Below are positions 7,745-17,727 of a DNA stretch of 64,000 nucleotides, piece after piece. This DNA is from Zunongwangia mangrovi. GTDB taxonomy: Bacteria > Bacteroidota > Bacteroidia > Flavobacteriales > Flavobacteriaceae. Location of the stretch: the NCBI RefSeq assembly GCF_900112105.1, contig NZ_FOKV01000001.1:930001-994000 (forward strand), written 5' to 3'. The notes beneath the pieces were generated by a model. It had not been told where the DNA came from, made no database searches, and saw only the letters and a program-made list of their open reading frames with translations. Made by a program: the position numbers and the translations under genes. Within the stretch, counting starts at the first letter, position 1; the number at the start of each line of letters is the position of its first letter.

Positions 7745-8056
7745 AATCTATAGTAGAATTCTATCGATAAAAGTAGTATTAAACGCAAATAAATAGCGAC
7801 TGATACGTCTGTAGTTATTCACAGTGGGCTATGATTTAGGCAATTACACTAAAATGCTTTCAATTAGATTTAAGTCATATCAAATTATATTTCAACTTAA
7901 ATTTTATTTGAATCAAATTGATCAGATTTAATGTTTTGAAATATTTAAATCGGTCAATTGTTAATAACTATATCGATAAACAATGCTGAATATAGAATAG
8001 AATAAAAAATGTATTCCGTGTTAACTTAGTTAGAATCCGTTACTGTAATCACGAAT
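7745..8056. other. AT-rich gene-free stretch between divergent genes
   Basis: About 310 very AT-rich bases between the excisionase-like gene and the fic operator. ATCGATAAA occurs twice (about 7762 and 7972). I see no ORF of note. The leftward operon promoter, and possibly oriT, are likely here or in the adjacent palindrome. Confidence 0.4.
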
Positions 8057-8083
8057 GAGCCGAATAATAATTTTATTCGGCTC
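8057..8083. promoter_or_regulatory. Operator-like inverted repeat before fic
   Basis: GAGCCGAATAA (8057-8067) and TTATTCGGCTC (8073-8083) are perfect 11-base arms around five bases. No T-run follows on either strand, so it is not a terminator. It covers the expected -33 region of the promoter whose -7 box is at 8094-8101, so a bound protein would block transcription. The winged-helix tail of the Fic protein itself is a candidate binder. Confidence 0.6.
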
Positions 8084-8093
8084 AAAAAAGTCA

Positions 8094-8101
8094 TATATTT
8101 G
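8094..8101 (+). promoter_or_regulatory. -7 box of the fic promoter
   Basis: TATATTTG matches the Bacteroidota TAnnTTTG element and lies 28 bases before the fic ATG. The region 19-20 bases upstream falls in the inverted repeat and lacks a clear TTTG, so the promoter may be weak or regulated. Confidence 0.5.
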
Positions 8102-8129
8102 ATTTGAATAATGTATTTATCTGGCTCAT

Positions 8130-9239
8130 ATGTATAACTGGCAACTTGAAAATTGGCCTTATTTTGACTATAAATCAAAAGCAATCAATGATATTGTTAT
8201 TGAATTTGCCTCAGAGACGGGTGAAGTTAAAGGGATTATAGATAGCCTGCCTTCTGACTTTAGACAAGATGCGATTATACAATTTATGATCGATGAGGCC
8301 ATTAAAACTTCAGCGATTGAAGGGGAATATTACAGTCGTCAGGATGTAATGTCATCGATCAAAAATCGATTAGGTATTGGAAATGGTGCTACTATTAGAG
8401 ATATCAATGCCAGGGGGATTGCAGAATTGATGGTGGAGGTAAGAGAAAACTTTTCCGAACCTCTAAGCGAGCGATTAATTAAGGGATGGCAAGCGATGTT
8501 ATTTACCAGATCCAGGTATATTCAGGCTGGGACTTATCGGTCTGGAGAGGAACCCATGCTTATAGTATCAGGGAGATACGGTAGAGAAGAAATTCATTAC
8601 GAAGCTCCTCCATCTCATCGTGTTCCTATGGAGATGAAACAGTTCATACAGTGGTACAAGAAATTTGATATTGAAAATAATGATATTCGAAGTTCATTGA
8701 TCAAAACAGCTATTGCTCATTTGTATTTTGAAACGATACATCCTTTTGAAGATGGAAATGGACGTATAGGTAGAGCCATAGCTGATAAATGTCTTTCTGA
8801 ATCTTTAGGTAGAGTATTAGTATTAAGTATATCCACTGCAATCGAACAAAATAAAGCAGCGTATTACCAAGCCTTAAAAATGGCTCAACGTTCCCTGAAT
8901 ATTACGGATTGGATTGTTTACTTCTGTAATACTATTTTGACCGCCCAGAAAAACGCTAAAGCAGTTATTCGATTTATTTTAAAGAAAGCAAAATTTCTGG
9001 ATCAACATCGGGAGAATTTAAATGATCGTCAGTTAAAAGTGATCTTAAAAATGTTTGATAAAGGTGTTGAAGGTTTTGAAGGAGGAATGACCGCAAAGAA
9101 ATATATATCATTAACCAAAACTTCAAAAGCCACCGCCACCCGAGATTTACAGGATATGGCTTCTAAAGGAATTTTGAAACCACAAGGAGGAGGACGGAGT
9201 GTTCACTATGAGCTAAATTTAAACCTTAACAAACTCTGA
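8130..9239 (+). CDS. Fic family AMP-transferase with winged-helix tail
   Basis: 369 residues. An N-terminal Fic_N/DUF4172-like domain carries the inhibitory motif (S/T)xxxE(G/N) as TSAIEG (residues 60-65), which puts it in class II of self-inhibited Fic proteins. The active-site motif HPFEDGNGRIGR (204-215) is complete, so AMP transfer is expected to work. The C-terminal about 90 residues form a winged helix (GGMTAKKYISLTKTSKATATRDLQDM...GILKPQGGGR), giving possible DNA binding and self-regulation at the upstream inverted repeat. Fic genes on mobile elements can act as toxins, regulators or stabilisers; the target is unknown. A diverged C-terminal fragment of a sister gene is found at 44303-44597. 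Confidence 0.93.
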   Translation: MYNWQLENWPYFDYKSKAINDIVIEFASETGEVKGIIDSLPSDFRQDAIIQFMIDEAIKTSAIEGEYYSRQDVMSSIKNRLGIGNGATIRDINARGIAELMVEVRENFSEPLSERLIKGWQAMLFTRSRYIQAGTYRSGEEPMLIVSGRYGREEIHYEAPPSHRVPMEMKQFIQWYKKFDIENNDIRSSLIKTAIAHLYFETIHPFEDGNGRIGRAIADKCLSESLGRVLVLSISTAIEQNKAAYYQALKMAQRSLNITDWIVYFCNTILTAQKNAKAVIRFILKKAKFLDQHRENLNDRQLKVILKMFDKGVEGFEGGMTAKKYISLTKTSKATATRDLQDMASKGILKPQGGGRSVHYELNLNLNKL

Positions 9240-9314
9240 GGTAAATTTTGTTTTGGATAACTATTCCATGAATAAAATTTATTGGCATAAGCATTTTAGA
9301 TTGAATTTATAAAT

Positions 9315-9350
9315 AAAAAGGGAGAGCAATTTAATTTGTTCTCCCTTTAA
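9315..9350. terminator. Bidirectional terminator between fic and GH97
   Basis: AAAGGGAGA (9317-9325) and TCTCCCTTT (9340-9348), with three more pairs after a mismatch, flanked by A- and T-rich bases. It serves the convergent fic and GH97 genes and marks the seam between the mobilisation module and the polysaccharide locus. Confidence 0.65.
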
Positions 9351-9391
9351 AATTTAATACTATAAACTATTATATATTATCATTGAGTTTA

Positions 9392-11362
9392 TTATACCTG
9401 CTTGAAGATTATTAAAACTCCACCACCTTTAGCCAGATTTAGGTGGAGATTCGAAGTCCTATCTACACGAATTTTTTCAACCTCATAATCTTCTGCATAA
9501 TGATTTGCATTTAAACCATCCTTCAAGATTGTTGCTTCATAGTTAGCTCCATCAGTTAGAAAATCTAATTTAAGATCTAATTCATGTTCAGACCAATCTG
9601 TCATAGATCCTAAATACCAATTTTTACCATTGTTTCTTACTATGGTTAAGTATTCTCCAATCTTTGCTTCAATCACTTTAGTCTTATCCCAAACTGTAGG
9701 AATTTTAGAGATAACCTCTACCGTTTTTTTATCTTTTAAATAGGATGAGGGACTATCACAAAGCATTTGTAGGCCACTTTCATAAATTACATACATTGCT
9801 GCCTGATGTGCTCTTGTCCCCATACTCATTGGACGATCAAAAATAACAGCGTGATTTTTAAGTTGAGCATTTCTCATAGCTCCTGGCGTATAATCCATAG
9901 GACCTATGGCATTTCTGGTAAAAGGTAAAATTAAATTATGTGTAGGGGTAACATCATCAATCCATTTGTTATTTTCATTTCCGTGAACACCTTCATAACT
10001 AATAACATTAGGATAAGCTCTTCTAAGTCCAGAAGGCTTGTAAGCCCCATGAAAATCAACCAAAAGTTTACGCTTGGCGCATTCTTTTGCAATTTTCTCA
10101 TAGGAATTAACCATTTCCTGATCTGCTCTTTGCATAAAATCTGTTTTAATTCCTACAGCCCCCCAATCGGCATAGGTATCAAGAATTTGCTCCATATTAG
10201 CATCGAGTGGTTTCCACAGGCACCATAAAATTATTCCTACATTTTTCTTTTTACCGTAAGCTATAAGTTCCTTAACATTTATTTCCGGATTAAATTCTAA
10301 AATTTCAGTGGTAGATTTTGTCCAACCCTCATCAAGAATCACATATTCTAAACCATAATCAGCGGCAAAATCAATGTAATATTTATAGGTTTCTGTATTT
10401 AATCCAGCTTTAAAGTTTACATCGTATAAATTATTTGCATTATACCAATCCCATGCGATCTTACCTGGTTTAACCCAATCAATATTCTTTAACTCGGACG
10501 GTCTGGATAACAAATAAACAAGATCTTGTTCGATTAGATCTTTATCTCTAGCAGAGGCTATAAATACTCTCCAGGGCAAGCTGCGGGTTCCTTTTGTTTT
10601 AGCAATATATGGAAACTCCTCTGTTATTACAAGGTTTCGATCACCTGAACTACCCTCGACAGGTTCAGTTTTGGCTACAGCTTTAGGAAACTTTGCTTTT
10701 AAATTTCCATTTCCATCACTTTCTAAGAAAAGATTGGGGTAATCATACAAATCGGCTTCTGAAATTAAAATATTCATTTCATCTGCCTTAAATAGTATAG
10801 GCATTGCTCCAAATTTTCCTTTCTCCAAAGTGTCGATCGCGACCTGGGTAAATGTTTGTTCATAGTGAGAATAGGTTGATTTTTCATATGGGAAAAGGGA
10901 CGTTGTGGATTTTGGGAATTTTAAATCTAACTGTTCATTATCAATGGTAATGTCATTTTTAAATGTAGTGTTGAAGCGATACGCAAAACCCTCATTATAG
11001 ACTCTAAAACTCAAATAAAAATCTTGTTTGAAATAAAGATTAAGTTCGTTGAAATTCTCTATGATATTTTTTGACTTTAATGGAATAGGTACCTGAATAT
11101 TGTTGTGTACACTATTGTTTTTTGTTTTTTTAATTATAGGATTGCTCCCTAATGTATTACTATTCACATCAATCGAGATCGTTGCCTGGGGAAGTATGAG
11201 TTTTGTATTTTTATATACAGAAAAGGATATGTTTTCAGCTATATTTATTTTAACCTCTGTTTCCTTGTTAGGAGAACTAATTGAAAATTCTTGAGAAACA
11301 GATTTTAGCGATAGTAATAAAGCGATTAAAGCCAATGTGCATCGTATGTTTTGAAATCTCAT
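9392..11362 (-). CDS. GH97 glycoside hydrolase, probable retaining alpha-galactosidase
   Basis: 656 residues with a signal peptide (ALIALLLSLKSVSQ). An N-terminal beta-sandwich is followed by a (beta/alpha)8 barrel with family landmarks: KIAWDWYNAN, YVILDEGWTKS, WGAVGIKTDFMQRADQ and LLVDFHGAYKPSGLRR. The Asp in GIKTDFM sits where retaining GH97 alpha-galactosidases have their nucleophile, unlike inverting SusB-type alpha-glucosidases, so removal of alpha-1,6-galactose from galactomannan is the best fit. It acts in the periplasm or on the outer membrane. It lies 178 bases downstream of the GH2 gene on the same strand, probably one operon. GH27 at 31130 offers the same activity, one of several duplicated functions in this locus. 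Confidence 0.88.
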   Translation of the reverse strand: MRFQNIRCTLALIALLLSLKSVSQEFSISSPNKETEVKINIAENISFSVYKNTKLILPQATISIDVNSNTLGSNPIIKKTKNNSVHNNIQVPIPLKSKNIIENFNELNLYFKQDFYLSFRVYNEGFAYRFNTTFKNDITIDNEQLDLKFPKSTTSLFPYEKSTYSHYEQTFTQVAIDTLEKGKFGAMPILFKADEMNILISEADLYDYPNLFLESDGNGNLKAKFPKAVAKTEPVEGSSGDRNLVITEEFPYIAKTKGTRSLPWRVFIASARDKDLIEQDLVYLLSRPSELKNIDWVKPGKIAWDWYNANNLYDVNFKAGLNTETYKYYIDFAADYGLEYVILDEGWTKSTTEILEFNPEINVKELIAYGKKKNVGIILWCLWKPLDANMEQILDTYADWGAVGIKTDFMQRADQEMVNSYEKIAKECAKRKLLVDFHGAYKPSGLRRAYPNVISYEGVHGNENNKWIDDVTPTHNLILPFTRNAIGPMDYTPGAMRNAQLKNHAVIFDRPMSMGTRAHQAAMYVIYESGLQMLCDSPSSYLKDKKTVEVISKIPTVWDKTKVIEAKIGEYLTIVRNNGKNWYLGSMTDWSEHELDLKLDFLTDGANYEATILKDGLNANHYAEDYEVEKIRVDRTSNLHLNLAKGGGVLIIFKQV

Positions 11363-11540
11363 ATACTTAATATTTATTGTTGAAATTAATTTTTAAATGT
11401 CTCCCCTTTTTCTAATTCTGCCGAATATTTTTTGTTGCGATAATGAATAATTGTTTTTCCCATTAGTAAAAGTGATTTTAAATTCAGAAATATTATAATG
11501 ATATTCCGAAAGCAAAGGATGATTTCCTAGTATTACTTTT

Positions 11541-14342
11541 TTAGAAAAAATTTTCAAGTTCCGTGTTTGAAATACCAACCTTTGGATTGAAATTGTCGGA
11601 CTCCATATATTTAATGATTGAGTTATAAAGTTCAACTGCCTCTGGTTGATCAAAAATTTTGGAAAGTTGAGAGGTGCATATTAATAACTTTCCTTTGCCT
11701 ATTTTCAATTCGTATATCATCCCTAGTTTATGATTGCGTTCAAGATTATCAATTACCTGAACTATCGGTTTGAGCTCATGGGGTAGTTGATCAATAATCA
11801 TTGCACTGCTCGCTTTTATAATTGAAAACCATTGCCAGTTTGTATGATTATCGGTAGGGAATCTTTCAAAGATTGGATGTTGTGAATCTATTAATAGTCC
11901 CAGGGTTCCTGGTGATACTGGCTTATTTACATTTTCACTTATGGATTTAAACATTCCATAGTTCCAGAATTCAGGTGGGAAATGACCTGGAAAACTATTG
12001 TTTTTTATGTTTTCTGAATCTGGAAATAATAGCACTTTTCCACCGGCATTAAGTCGATCGAATAACTCATTATCTAAATTATGCTTGACTAAAACTTCTT
12101 TAGCAACGACTGGCGACTTAGGCTTATAAACCCATATTGGATAATCATTAGCGCTAAGAGAATTATTGAGTTCTAAATGTAAATTAAGCTTACCTGCATT
12201 TTCGGATAGGTTTAAATCTGCTCGAATAGTACCGATATAAGTATTGCCCCCCTGTGATGATTCTTTTGGTTGGAATTGGCCTTCTGCAATAGTGTCATTA
12301 CCTTTTGAAGTGATACTCCATTGTAAAGGTTCATTTATTGAGCTTTTGCCATAATTTGATACAATAATGTCTGCTTGAAATTTTTCATCGGTGGTCCAGC
12401 AATACTTAGAAAATTCAGCAAGAAGTGTGATGTCACTACAAGATTGTTTCCATTTTTCTTTTGAAATTACATTTTTACTATCCATAAATGCATCTAAAAC
12501 ACCTACCAATGCGGTACCTTGCCCAGGGAAATCCTGTAGATCCAACAACTGAAATCCTGCAAGGCTATCTGTTCTAAGAGCAGCTTCCATTTCTGCTTTA
12601 TAACAAAGTGCAGCCCATGCCCCTGAGGCTTTTTGGAAAATACTGTCCATTTCTGCCATGCCGGATTTCTCTAGATTTTTTTGAAATGATATCAAGTTCC
12701 ATGGTTTCAATACTCCGGTATATTTATGAATTTCTTCGTAGTCCGGATAAATTTGGTATTGTCCAATTTCATGGCTTATTACAGGAATTGAAAGTCTCAA
12801 TACAGCATCATCGAAGGTTCTGGTGGTTGAAGGATATTTTGTGTTCAGAATACCTCCCTCATGACTATCGGCATAAGCATGGGTTAAACGCGTATGTGTT
12901 TCTATACTATCACTTGCTGAAGGTGTTCTGGATCCAACGAAAAAATCTACATAATCTCCAGGCTTTAAATACCCAATATTATTATTGGAACCCATGGTAT
13001 AAAGAGGACGATTGTCATAAGCTTTAAGTTTTTTTATATACTCAGCAACCCGGTCATGACCACTCCAAATTTCATTTCCAGGAGAAAATAAAACAAAAGA
13101 AGGATGATTGCCGTATTCATCTAACATTGCTATACCTTCTTCGAATTGCATTTTTGCGATGGAATCGGAATCCATACCCCCCCAAAAAGGAAGCTCTACC
13201 TGAAGATAAATACCTAATTTGTCAGCTGCTTTGAAGGCTGCTTCTGGAGGACAATAAGTATGAAAACGGTAATGGTTAATGCCATATGATTTTGCAATTC
13301 CATAAATTCGTTTCCATTCTTCAGTAGTCATCGGAGGATAACCCGTAATAGGAAATACTGCCGCTTCGTGCTTCCCTCTTAGAAATGTGGTAAGACCATT
13401 GATAGTAAATTTTCTTCCCTTTGCTTGAAACTCACGCATTCCAAATTCTTCAATAATAGTACTTTTGATGCTATCCTTATATACGGTGGCCTCAAGTTCA
13501 TATAATGGTTGATCGAATTCATCCCAAAGTTTTATATCATTTTTAAATTCAAATGTTAATTGAATTTTGGATTGATCTTTAATCTTATATCGCTTTGAAG
13601 AAATTTCATCTCTCTGAGTTTTCCCTTTTTTATTCAACTTCAGAATGATGTCAAAATCTTTATAATCAGTATCATTGTTTATTTCTAAATCAACAGTAAT
13701 CCTTTTTGCCTGTATATCCGGATGTATTTTTATAGAATTAATTCTCAAATTATTAAAGGCTTCCAGGTGCATATCTCCTAGTATTCCATTCCAATTGGTT
13801 TGTGTATCATCAGAGTAGATGTGAACATTCCCATATGGTGTCAAATCTAAATCGTTATTCACCATAATAGTTATATAATGCTCCCCTGGGGCAGCATAGT
13901 TGGTAATATCAAATTTTTGAGGTGATTGCAAAAGATGGGATTTTCCAATGTATAAGCTGTCAATCCAAATTTTTGAGACCTTAGTTCTTTCCAGGAATAA
14001 TTCTACATGCTTGCCTTTAAAATTTGCAGGAATATTTATTTTTCTGCGATACCACGCAGCTCCTTCATATTTGTTAGGTCTGTTTAAGTGTAAAGTTGTT
14101 GTATCCTTATTGATTATTCCTTTTTTCCTTAGATCCGTTGTGCCAGGTAATTCAATCTTATCATTCAGCGTTTTCAAAAACCATTCTTTTTGAACTCCCA
14201 CTTGCGCAGTGTCTAAAGAAAATTGCCAATTTCCATTAAGTGGTAGAATATTAGAAGTATCTGGATTGTTCTCTCGTGTGCATCCGCTAAGAAAAATAGA
14301 TAAGAATAGTAACACAAAACAGTTACAGAAGATGGATTTCAT
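11541..14342 (-). CDS. GH2-family lipoprotein, candidate beta-mannosidase
   Basis: 933 residues. The lipobox is LSIFLSGC (Cys near residue 21). A sugar-binding jelly roll (about 35-200: NGNWQFSLD, GAAWYRRKINIP) and an Ig-like domain lead to the GH2 barrel, with RGKHEAAVFPITGYPPM, HYRFHTYCPPEAA, the acid/base Glu in SPGNEIWSG and the nucleophile Glu in VISHEIGQY. A long C-terminal extension of beta domains follows. Beta-galactosidase and beta-mannosidase share this fold; next to mannanases and a mannobiose route, exo-beta-mannosidase is favoured but not proven. It is the first gene of a leftward unit with GH97 and divergent from the first SusC gene. Confidence 0.85.
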   Translation of the reverse strand: MKSIFCNCFVLLFLSIFLSGCTRENNPDTSNILPLNGNWQFSLDTAQVGVQKEWFLKTLNDKIELPGTTDLRKKGIINKDTTTLHLNRPNKYEGAAWYRRKINIPANFKGKHVELFLERTKVSKIWIDSLYIGKSHLLQSPQKFDITNYAAPGEHYITIMVNNDLDLTPYGNVHIYSDDTQTNWNGILGDMHLEAFNNLRINSIKIHPDIQAKRITVDLEINNDTDYKDFDIILKLNKKGKTQRDEISSKRYKIKDQSKIQLTFEFKNDIKLWDEFDQPLYELEATVYKDSIKSTIIEEFGMREFQAKGRKFTINGLTTFLRGKHEAAVFPITGYPPMTTEEWKRIYGIAKSYGINHYRFHTYCPPEAAFKAADKLGIYLQVELPFWGGMDSDSIAKMQFEEGIAMLDEYGNHPSFVLFSPGNEIWSGHDRVAEYIKKLKAYDNRPLYTMGSNNNIGYLKPGDYVDFFVGSRTPSASDSIETHTRLTHAYADSHEGGILNTKYPSTTRTFDDAVLRLSIPVISHEIGQYQIYPDYEEIHKYTGVLKPWNLISFQKNLEKSGMAEMDSIFQKASGAWAALCYKAEMEAALRTDSLAGFQLLDLQDFPGQGTALVGVLDAFMDSKNVISKEKWKQSCSDITLLAEFSKYCWTTDEKFQADIIVSNYGKSSINEPLQWSITSKGNDTIAEGQFQPKESSQGGNTYIGTIRADLNLSENAGKLNLHLELNNSLSANDYPIWVYKPKSPVVAKEVLVKHNLDNELFDRLNAGGKVLLFPDSENIKNNSFPGHFPPEFWNYGMFKSISENVNKPVSPGTLGLLIDSQHPIFERFPTDNHTNWQWFSIIKASSAMIIDQLPHELKPIVQVIDNLERNHKLGMIYELKIGKGKLLICTSQLSKIFDQPEAVELYNSIIKYMESDNFNPKVGISNTELENFF

Positions 14343-14480
14343 AATAAAAAGGATTAGTGATAATACTAAAATCGAATAAAAAATAAAGCTGACGTAAAAT
14401 AATTCGATGATTTATCATTCAATTTTATTTTTTGATAATGATTTGACAAAATAATATTAATTCTTTGAAGAAACTCGGTA

Positions 14481-14488
14481 TAAATTTG
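14481..14488 (+). promoter_or_regulatory. Candidate -7 box for the first susC gene
   Basis: TAAATTTG matches TAnnTTTG, 107 bases before the susC ATG. A TTG lies 13 bases upstream rather than the preferred 19-20, so this is a weak call. The 252-base region also has to hold the promoter of the divergent GH2 gene, which I could not place. Confidence 0.3.
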
Positions 14489-14594
14489 ATCTTGATAATA
14501 TTTAAGTGCCTCTATTCCCAATAATTTATATTCTGCATCGAAAAGGTTGTAGTGGCTTTTAAATAAAACAATGTATCAGTAAAAACTATATTTT

Positions 14595-17500
14595 ATGAAT
14601 CAAATAAGAGAAAGTTTGTATCTTTTTTTCTTGTTGCTCAGTTTCGGAGTATTTGGTCAAAAGACTATTACGGGAACCGTCACAGATGCCAATGGCATGC
14701 CTTTGCCAAGTGTTAATGTAATTCTGCAAGGAACAGATAACGGTGTTGTAACCGATTTTGACGGTAACTATCAAATTGAAGGGGTATATCCTGAGGATTA
14801 TCTGGTTTTCAGTTTTATCGGAATGGAGCAACAATCATTTTTAGTAGGGGAACAAACTACTATTGATGTAGTTCTTCAAGATGGAGCCAACAATTTAGAT
14901 GAGGTTGTACTTGTAGCCTATGGAACAGCCACCAAAAGAGATTTGACCGGAGCTGTAAGCACAATGTCTAGTGAAGATATGGAAACCTTTCCTGCTACCG
15001 ATGTAAATCAGGCTATTCAGGGTAAATTGTCTGGGGTTCAGGTAACCCAAAATTCGGGTAGCCCCGGCTCAGCAATGAGTATCAATATAAGAGGAGTTGC
15101 ATCATTTGGAAGTAATGATCCATTATATGTTGTTGATGGATTTCCAACTCAGGATATTTCCTTTTTAAACCCTAATGATATTGAAAGTATCTCTGTTTTA
15201 AAAGATGCATCTGCTGCTGCTATTTATGGGGTGCGCGCTAATGCTGGAGTTGTTATTATAAAAACTAAAAGTGGGGTTTCGGAAAAAGTAGTAGTCTCAT
15301 TAGATAATTTTGTAAGTATTCAAACGGTACCACAGCAAATTGACATGTTAGATGCCCCAACCTTTGCCAGGTTTGCTATGGAAACTGGTCAAGATCAGGG
15401 TGTGAACACTCTTGAGGAATGGAATAATCCGTCTAATTTAAGAACTGTAAACTGGCAGGATTATGCATTTGACACTGGTGTGAAAAATGTTCATAATATA
15501 AGTATTAGAGGAGGTAGCGATAGATCCAAAACTGCATTTAGCCTTGGAATGGTAAATGATGACGGTATTGTAGTTTCAGCAAAGTACAAGCGTTATAATA
15601 TTGGATTAAATACCGACTATAAAATAGCAGAAGGACTTAAGTTCAGAGGAAGTATTAAATATGCTTACGCTGAAACATATAATAATTTAGCGGCAGGTTT
15701 CTATGGTTTCGCCAGAATATTTGATAATGTTCCTTATTTGAATAATAGTGGTATAGCTGCACCATATGACGATAATGGAAACTATGGCGTTTTTACGGAT
15801 AGTCAGTTGATTTCAAGTAGTACTAATGTCATTGCAAATGCTTTATTATATGATAATGATAATAATAGCACTACTTTATTAACTAATATGGCTCTGGATT
15901 ATGAATTTCTGGACGGATTCAAAATTACAGGGAAATTTGGCTATCGTAATAATGGTTATAGCGGGAGTAGCTTCGTGCCTACCTATTTCCGTAGTGCGAA
16001 TGATCAAAATGCAAATGCTTCCTATTCCGTAAATCAGTCTAAAACCAATCAATATATAGGTGAGCTTTTACTAAATTACAAAAGAGTATTTGATAAGCAT
16101 AGTTTAGATATTCTTTTAGGTTCTTCAGCTCAAAAAGAGCTTTATGAAAATATTGCAACCACCGGGCAAGGATTTCTAAATAATAGCATACGTGACCTTT
16201 CATCAGCCAATGAAATAATTAATTATTCCGGAACTAATGGTACCGCAACCTTCGCAAGTACTTTTGCACGCTTAAATTATGTATTTGATCAAAAGTATTC
16301 CTTTACGGCTACTGTACGAAGAGATGGTGTTGGTAATAAATTTGCATCAGATAATTTATATGGAGTATTCCCTTCTGTGGCAGGTGCATGGAATTTAGAT
16401 CAGGAGAGCTTTATGGATAATTCCGTATTTGACTTATTAAAATTACGTGGTAGCTGGGGGGAAACTGGTAATAGTCAAGGTATTGAAGCTTTCCGGTATA
16501 TGGCTACCTATACTTCAGGGGCTACGCAGGAAAATTCAGGTTATGTTTTTGGCGGATCCCCCGTAACTGGATTGTCATTAGCGAGTCTTGCGAACCCGGA
16601 TTTAACCTGGGAATCTCAGATACAAACAAATATAGGTTTGGATTTTGAGCTTTTTGACTCAAAATTTTACGGAACAATTGATTATTTTAATAAGTCAGCT
16701 AAAGATTTCTTACTGGATCAGACAATTCCAGCTCAAAACGGATTTACGACAATGGCCGTTAATGCCGGAAATGTTGAAAATAAAGGTATTGAAGTTCTTT
16801 TGGGCTATCGTAAGTCCGAGGGAGATTTTACCTGGGATCTGTCAGGAAACATAAGTGTTATAGAAAATGAGATAACAGATTTAGGTAATCAGGAGTTTGT
16901 AACGTACCCTTCAAATTTTACACCAAGCTTTAATACCAGTTGGTCAGGGTTTACCCGATCCTATGTGGGAGGAAATGTAGGAGCATTTTATGGATATCGG
17001 GCAAATGGGATATTTCAATCTCAAGAAGAGATAGATCAGCTTAATGCTGGAGCACCTGATGGAGAATATCAACCTGCATATGGTTTAAATCCCATCGCAC
17101 CCGGAGACCGAAGATTTGAAGATATCAATGGGGATGGAGAAATCACTGCTGAGGACAGAGAGATTATCGGAAGTCCTATTCCGGATTTATATGGAGGCTT
17201 AAATTTTAATGCAGCCTATAAAAATTTTGATTTTCAATTGGCAATATATGGAAGCTATGGAAATGATATTTTAAATTTTATCAAAAGTCAGAATGAAAGT
17301 CTGGGAGCCTACGGATATAATTCTGTATATACGAATGTTAGCCAGGAATACTATAATAATCGTTGGACACCAACGAATCCATCTAATACTTATGCCAGGG
17401 CAGTTATTGAGGATACTAACCGAAACGGAAGAATATCAGATTATTTTGTTGAAGACGGTTCGTTCTTAAAGCTAAGAAACATTAAACTGGGATATAACTT

Positions 17501-17717
17501 ACCGCTATCTATTTTAGAACGCTTCAGTGCTTCTCGTGCTAATTTATATATCAGTGGACAAAACCTTATAACGCTGACCAGTTATAGTGGCCTGGATCCT
17601 GAGATAGGAACAGCAACAGATATAGATGGAAACGGAGGTGTGCAAACAAGAGGGATCGATTTTGGGTCATATCCTAATTCTCCAACAATAACTCTTGGGT
17701 TAAACTTACAATTCTAA
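14595..17717 (+). CDS. SusC/RagA-type TonB-linked outer-membrane transporter (pair 1)
   Basis: 1040 residues. After a signal peptide (LYLFFLLLSFGVFGQ) comes a carboxypeptidase-like regulatory domain (KTITGTVTDANGMPLPSVNV...GTDNGVVTDFDGNYQI), then the plug (DEVVLVAYGTATKRDLTGAVS, LYVVDGFP, SVLKDASAAAIYGVRANAGVVII) and the SusC barrel ending in the expected aromatic residue (GLNLQF). It forms the TonB-driven import pore for oligosaccharides capped by the SusD protein encoded 10 bases downstream. The substrate here is inferred as manno-oligosaccharides. Together with the SusD gene it ends at a strong hairpin (19311-19340), so it seems to be a separate unit from pair 2. Confidence 0.95.
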   Translation: MNQIRESLYLFFLLLSFGVFGQKTITGTVTDANGMPLPSVNVILQGTDNGVVTDFDGNYQIEGVYPEDYLVFSFIGMEQQSFLVGEQTTIDVVLQDGANNLDEVVLVAYGTATKRDLTGAVSTMSSEDMETFPATDVNQAIQGKLSGVQVTQNSGSPGSAMSINIRGVASFGSNDPLYVVDGFPTQDISFLNPNDIESISVLKDASAAAIYGVRANAGVVIIKTKSGVSEKVVVSLDNFVSIQTVPQQIDMLDAPTFARFAMETGQDQGVNTLEEWNNPSNLRTVNWQDYAFDTGVKNVHNISIRGGSDRSKTAFSLGMVNDDGIVVSAKYKRYNIGLNTDYKIAEGLKFRGSIKYAYAETYNNLAAGFYGFARIFDNVPYLNNSGIAAPYDDNGNYGVFTDSQLISSSTNVIANALLYDNDNNSTTLLTNMALDYEFLDGFKITGKFGYRNNGYSGSSFVPTYFRSANDQNANASYSVNQSKTNQYIGELLLNYKRVFDKHSLDILLGSSAQKELYENIATTGQGFLNNSIRDLSSANEIINYSGTNGTATFASTFARLNYVFDQKYSFTATVRRDGVGNKFASDNLYGVFPSVAGAWNLDQESFMDNSVFDLLKLRGSWGETGNSQGIEAFRYMATYTSGATQENSGYVFGGSPVTGLSLASLANPDLTWESQIQTNIGLDFELFDSKFYGTIDYFNKSAKDFLLDQTIPAQNGFTTMAVNAGNVENKGIEVLLGYRKSEGDFTWDLSGNISVIENEITDLGNQEFVTYPSNFTPSFNTSWSGFTRSYVGGNVGAFYGYRANGIFQSQEEIDQLNAGAPDGEYQPAYGLNPIAPGDRRFEDINGDGEITAEDREIIGSPIPDLYGGLNFNAAYKNFDFQLAIYGSYGNDILNFIKSQNESLGAYGYNSVYTNVSQEYYNNRWTPTNPSNTYARAVIEDTNRNGRISDYFVEDGSFLKLRNIKLGYNLPLSILERFSASRANLYISGQNLITLTSYSGLDPEIGTATDIDGNGGVQTRGIDFGSYPNSPTITLGLNLQF

Positions 17718-17727
17718 AATTAGAAAA

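Noticed and set aside
8057-8083. Rho-independent terminator
   Set aside because: The inverted repeat has no T-run on either strand and lies in front of a gene over the promoter region, so an operator fits better.
11393-11653. Minus-strand ORF overlapping the end of the GH2 gene
   Set aside because: Overlaps the GH2 C-terminus in another frame and lacks any recognised domain or leader.
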